A stretch of 12,224 nt of DNA, taken from contig JAYSVN010000041.1 in assembly GCA_043718505.1 (NCBI GenBank), positions 1 through 12,224 of the forward strand. Reading direction: 5' to 3'. The position numbers and the translations under genes are program-made. This DNA comes from JAGOSA01 sp043718505 (lineage in GTDB: Bacteria > Patescibacteriota > Minisyncoccia > Phycocordibacterales > UBA9973). The notes under the pieces were generated by a model. The model saw nothing but the letters and a program-made list of their open reading frames with translations, made no database searches and was not told the DNA's origin. Below, piece by piece: positions 10,987 to 12,224 of this stretch. Position 1 is the first letter of the stretch. Each line of letters opens with the position of its first letter.

Positions 10987-10994
10987 CACCTCCT
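10987..10994 (-). promoter_or_regulatory. Strong Shine-Dalgarno site deciding the TTG start of dedA
   Basis: AGGAGGTG on the minus strand, four bases before TTG (10982-10980). It fits the anti-SD of 16S rRNA over eight bases. An upstream TTTACA, 18 nt, CATACA is a possible promoter giving a normal leader of about 25 nt. Confidence 0.8.
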
Positions 10995-11012
10995 TTTTAT
11001 GTAACTATTTGT

Positions 11013-11090
11013 ATGAAAGAATGTTTATTTCAGTGTAAACGTATCATGTCCGGTACAGAACGACAATATGCTAAAATCGCTAACATATAG
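11013..11090 (+). CDS. Possible 25-aa small ORF ahead of a terminator
   Basis: An ATG-initiated ORF of 25 aa (begins MKECLFQCKRIM, with Cys4 and Cys8) ends one base before a terminator hairpin. No clear promoter or Shine-Dalgarno site is found on the plus strand, and the region overlaps the leader of the divergent dedA-like gene. It may be a real micro-protein, a leader peptide or a small RNA. Support is mainly its position between the dedA start and the terminator, which otherwise has no gene to serve. Confidence 0.25.
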   Translation: MKECLFQCKRIMSGTERQYAKIANI

Positions 11091-11117
11091 TAAGGCTTCC
11101 TTACGGGAGTCTTTTTA
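11091..11117 (+). terminator. Orphan intrinsic terminator
   Basis: AGGCTTCC (11093-11100) pairs with GGGAGTCT (11105-11112) with two G-U pairs, four-base loop, followed by five T. No established plus-strand gene precedes it. Confidence 0.65.
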
Positions 11118-11120
11118 TAT

Positions 11121-11148
11121 TTGACTTTTACCCGACAAACTGTATTTT
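11121..11148 (+). promoter_or_regulatory. Promoter of the 65-aa basic protein gene
   Basis: TTGACT (11121-11126), 16 nt, TATTTT (11143-11148). The predicted leader before the ATG at 11161 is about 6 nt. Confidence 0.55.
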
Positions 11149-11160
11149 TAAGAGAAAAAC

Positions 11161-11358
11161 ATGGGTACAAAGCTATACACCTCCCGAATTACATCTGCGA
11201 TAGATGATTCAGGAGAAAGAATTTTTACGTTTATTAAAACGGAAGAGTTGTCGGCAGAAGGTCAGAAAAAACTTAAAGATAACCTCAAAAAAGCCGAACT
11301 AGGGCAAAGATATTTTGAAAGGTTATCTAGACGACGCAGACGTTTCAAAAATTATTGA
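11161..11358 (+). CDS. Hypothetical 65-aa basic protein
   Basis: I do not recognise this protein. The N-terminal half looks like beta strands (K-L-Y-T-S-R-I-T-S-A-I-D-D then E-R-I-F-T-F-I-K-T), the C-terminal half is a charged helix (E-G-Q-K-K-L-K-D-N-L-K-K-A) ending in an arginine cluster, R-L-S-R-R-R-R-R-F-K-N-Y. The strongly basic tail suggests nucleic-acid or ribosome binding, but this is only inference. No Cys, signal peptide or membrane segment is present. It has its own promoter and terminator and lacks a Shine-Dalgarno site. Confidence 0.65.
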   Translation: MGTKLYTSRITSAIDDSGERIFTFIKTEELSAEGQKKLKDNLKKAELGQRYFERLSRRRRRFKNY

Positions 11359-11369
11359 CAATTTACGAG

Positions 11370-11400
11370 AGCCGTCTAACTTTATGTTGGGCGGTTTTTT
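11370..11400 (+). terminator. Intrinsic terminator of the 65-aa protein gene
   Basis: An 11-bp stem with G-U pairs (AGCCGTCTAAC with GTTGGGCGGTT) around loop TTTAT, followed by a T-run. Confidence 0.82.
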
Positions 11401-11402
11401 AT

Positions 11403-11430
11403 TTGACTTTAATAATGGTTATTGTATAAT
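11403..11430 (+). promoter_or_regulatory. Strong promoter with consensus -10
   Basis: TTGACT (11403-11408), 16 nt, perfect TATAAT (11425-11430). It drives the gene at 11456 with a leader of about 19 nt that has no Shine-Dalgarno site. It starts in the tail of the preceding terminator. Confidence 0.78.
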
Positions 11431-11455
11431 AGATAAAATCTTAACAATTTAAACA

Positions 11456-12224
11456 ATGGAAGAAAAACTTATTTTTGAAGATATGCAGCCTGTTCACGAC
11501 CAGCTCATTGCGGACATGAAGCAAGAAATGGAGAATTACTCCAAACAAATCCCGATGTCTGTCGGCGGCATCACACTCACTAAATTTGTCGGCGTAAAGA
11601 ATCTCAAAAAAGAAGAGGTTGAATTGCTGGAGAAAAACTTTGACGATTATACAAAAGAGAAACTCAGTCTCGCGGCTGTTCTCTCAAGCTTTGAGATGAA
11701 GCACATTATCCTGCATAAGTCATTCTTTGCTAGCCTGACTCAAGCCTTGGGCTTGGTCAGGAAGTACGAAACTGACAGCGGATTTGTAGTTGGCTATCGA
11801 CCAAAAGGTCTGCTCGAACTTAATCTGAGGAAAAAAGAACTCAAAGATAGTGTAGATAACAGGTCAGGTGGTTTGGCAGGACTATTGATCGCAGCAGTGG
11901 TAGCATCGGCAATCTTCGGTGGAATACTGTCTTCGTGGGTTGTATTCGGTATTTGCGCGGCTCTGCTCGTGGGAGTAGTACTTATCTTTGGCTTACGTTG
12001 GCGCGCTCAATCAGTGAACAAGTTAGCTGCTGTAAGTGACGGTATCAAATACTACATTAGCAGTCGGACGAAAAATGACGAAAGCAAGCGAAAGCTAGTC
12101 AGGGAACTTCTACCCGAGCTGACACCAGTACGTTTTGAGGGTACGAAGTGGATTTCAGAAAACAAAGCTGATATTGGAAGGTGGTTCAGTCTTAATGATA
12201 AAATTATTGACACTGAAAAACTGA
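11456..12224 (+). CDS. Unknown protein with a central membrane hairpin, 3' truncated
   Basis: The ATG at 11456 opens a frame of 256 codons that is still open at the window end. The first about 140 residues are soluble, helical and charged, starting MEEKLIFEDMQPVHDQ. Two hydrophobic segments follow close together (about residues 143-160 and 162-180, Gly/Ala/Val/Leu-rich, joined by SSW), then R-W-R-A-Q-S-V-N-K-L and a charged region with E-L-L-P-E-L-T-P-V-R-F-E-G. The layout suggests a tail or hairpin membrane anchor with cytoplasmic domains on both sides. I recognise no family. The strong promoter and consistent coding character support a real gene. Confidence 0.8.
   Translation, partial: MEEKLIFEDMQPVHDQLIADMKQEMENYSKQIPMSVGGITLTKFVGVKNLKKEEVELLEKNFDDYTKEKLSLAAVLSSFEMKHIILHKSFFASLTQALGLVRKYETDSGFVVGYRPKGLLELNLRKKELKDSVDNRSGGLAGLLIAAVVASAIFGGILSSWVVFGICAALLVGVVLIFGLRWRAQSVNKLAAVSDGIKYYISSRTKNDESKRKLVRELLPELTPVRFEGTKWISENKADIGRWFSLNDKIIDTEKL

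Overview
The window looks like chromosomal DNA of a small-genome, AT-rich bacterium, most likely of the Candidate Phyla Radiation (Patescibacteria, Parcubacteria-like). This is inferred from the compact gene order, the many short orphan membrane and secreted proteins, a Gmad2-like domain protein, a DUF805 protein with a low-complexity tail, an Atg22-type (UMF1) transporter, and the near absence of Shine-Dalgarno sites. TAA, TAG and TGA all act as stops, so nothing suggests an altered code. No rRNA, CRISPR array or insertion sequence was seen.

Left edge (1-770): the C-terminus of a tyrosine recombinase is followed, after a gene-free stretch, by the 3' half of a tRNA-Lys that lacks its 5' half. 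This is the expected end of an integrative element inserted in a tRNA gene. A small phage-type zinc-ribbon protein with its own strong promoter and terminator follows.

Core block (800-4540): a MOSC-domain protein (-) is divergent from a SpoU/TrmH 2'-O-methyltransferase (+). Then come a 56-aa membrane protein (-), formamidopyrimidine-DNA glycosylase (-), an orphan HicB-like protein (+), a structurally odd tRNA (-), and ruvA (-) divergent from rpsT (+). An 18-nt piece of the tRNA anticodon arm is repeated in inverted orientation in the ruvA 3' region.

Envelope and stress block (4540-11000): a secreted Gmad2-like protein and a thioredoxin-fold protein form a two-gene unit. A four-helix membrane protein is translationally coupled to a UMF1-family transporter. 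These are followed by an unknown 88-aa protein, a membrane-anchored cyclophilin, a DUF805 protein, a divergent DapD acyltransferase, a single-domain HD alarmone-hydrolase-type protein and a DedA-family membrane protein.

Right edge (11000-12224): a possible 25-aa ORF with a terminator, a basic 65-aa protein, and a truncated unknown gene with two membrane segments behind a perfect -10 box.

Regulatory architecture is a main feature. At eight genes a good -10 hexamer ends only 6-10 nt before the start codon, predicting leaderless or nearly leaderless mRNAs. dedA alone has a strong Shine-Dalgarno site, paired with a TTG start. Most genes are single units closed by intrinsic terminators, several of them shared by convergent genes or overlapping the next promoter.
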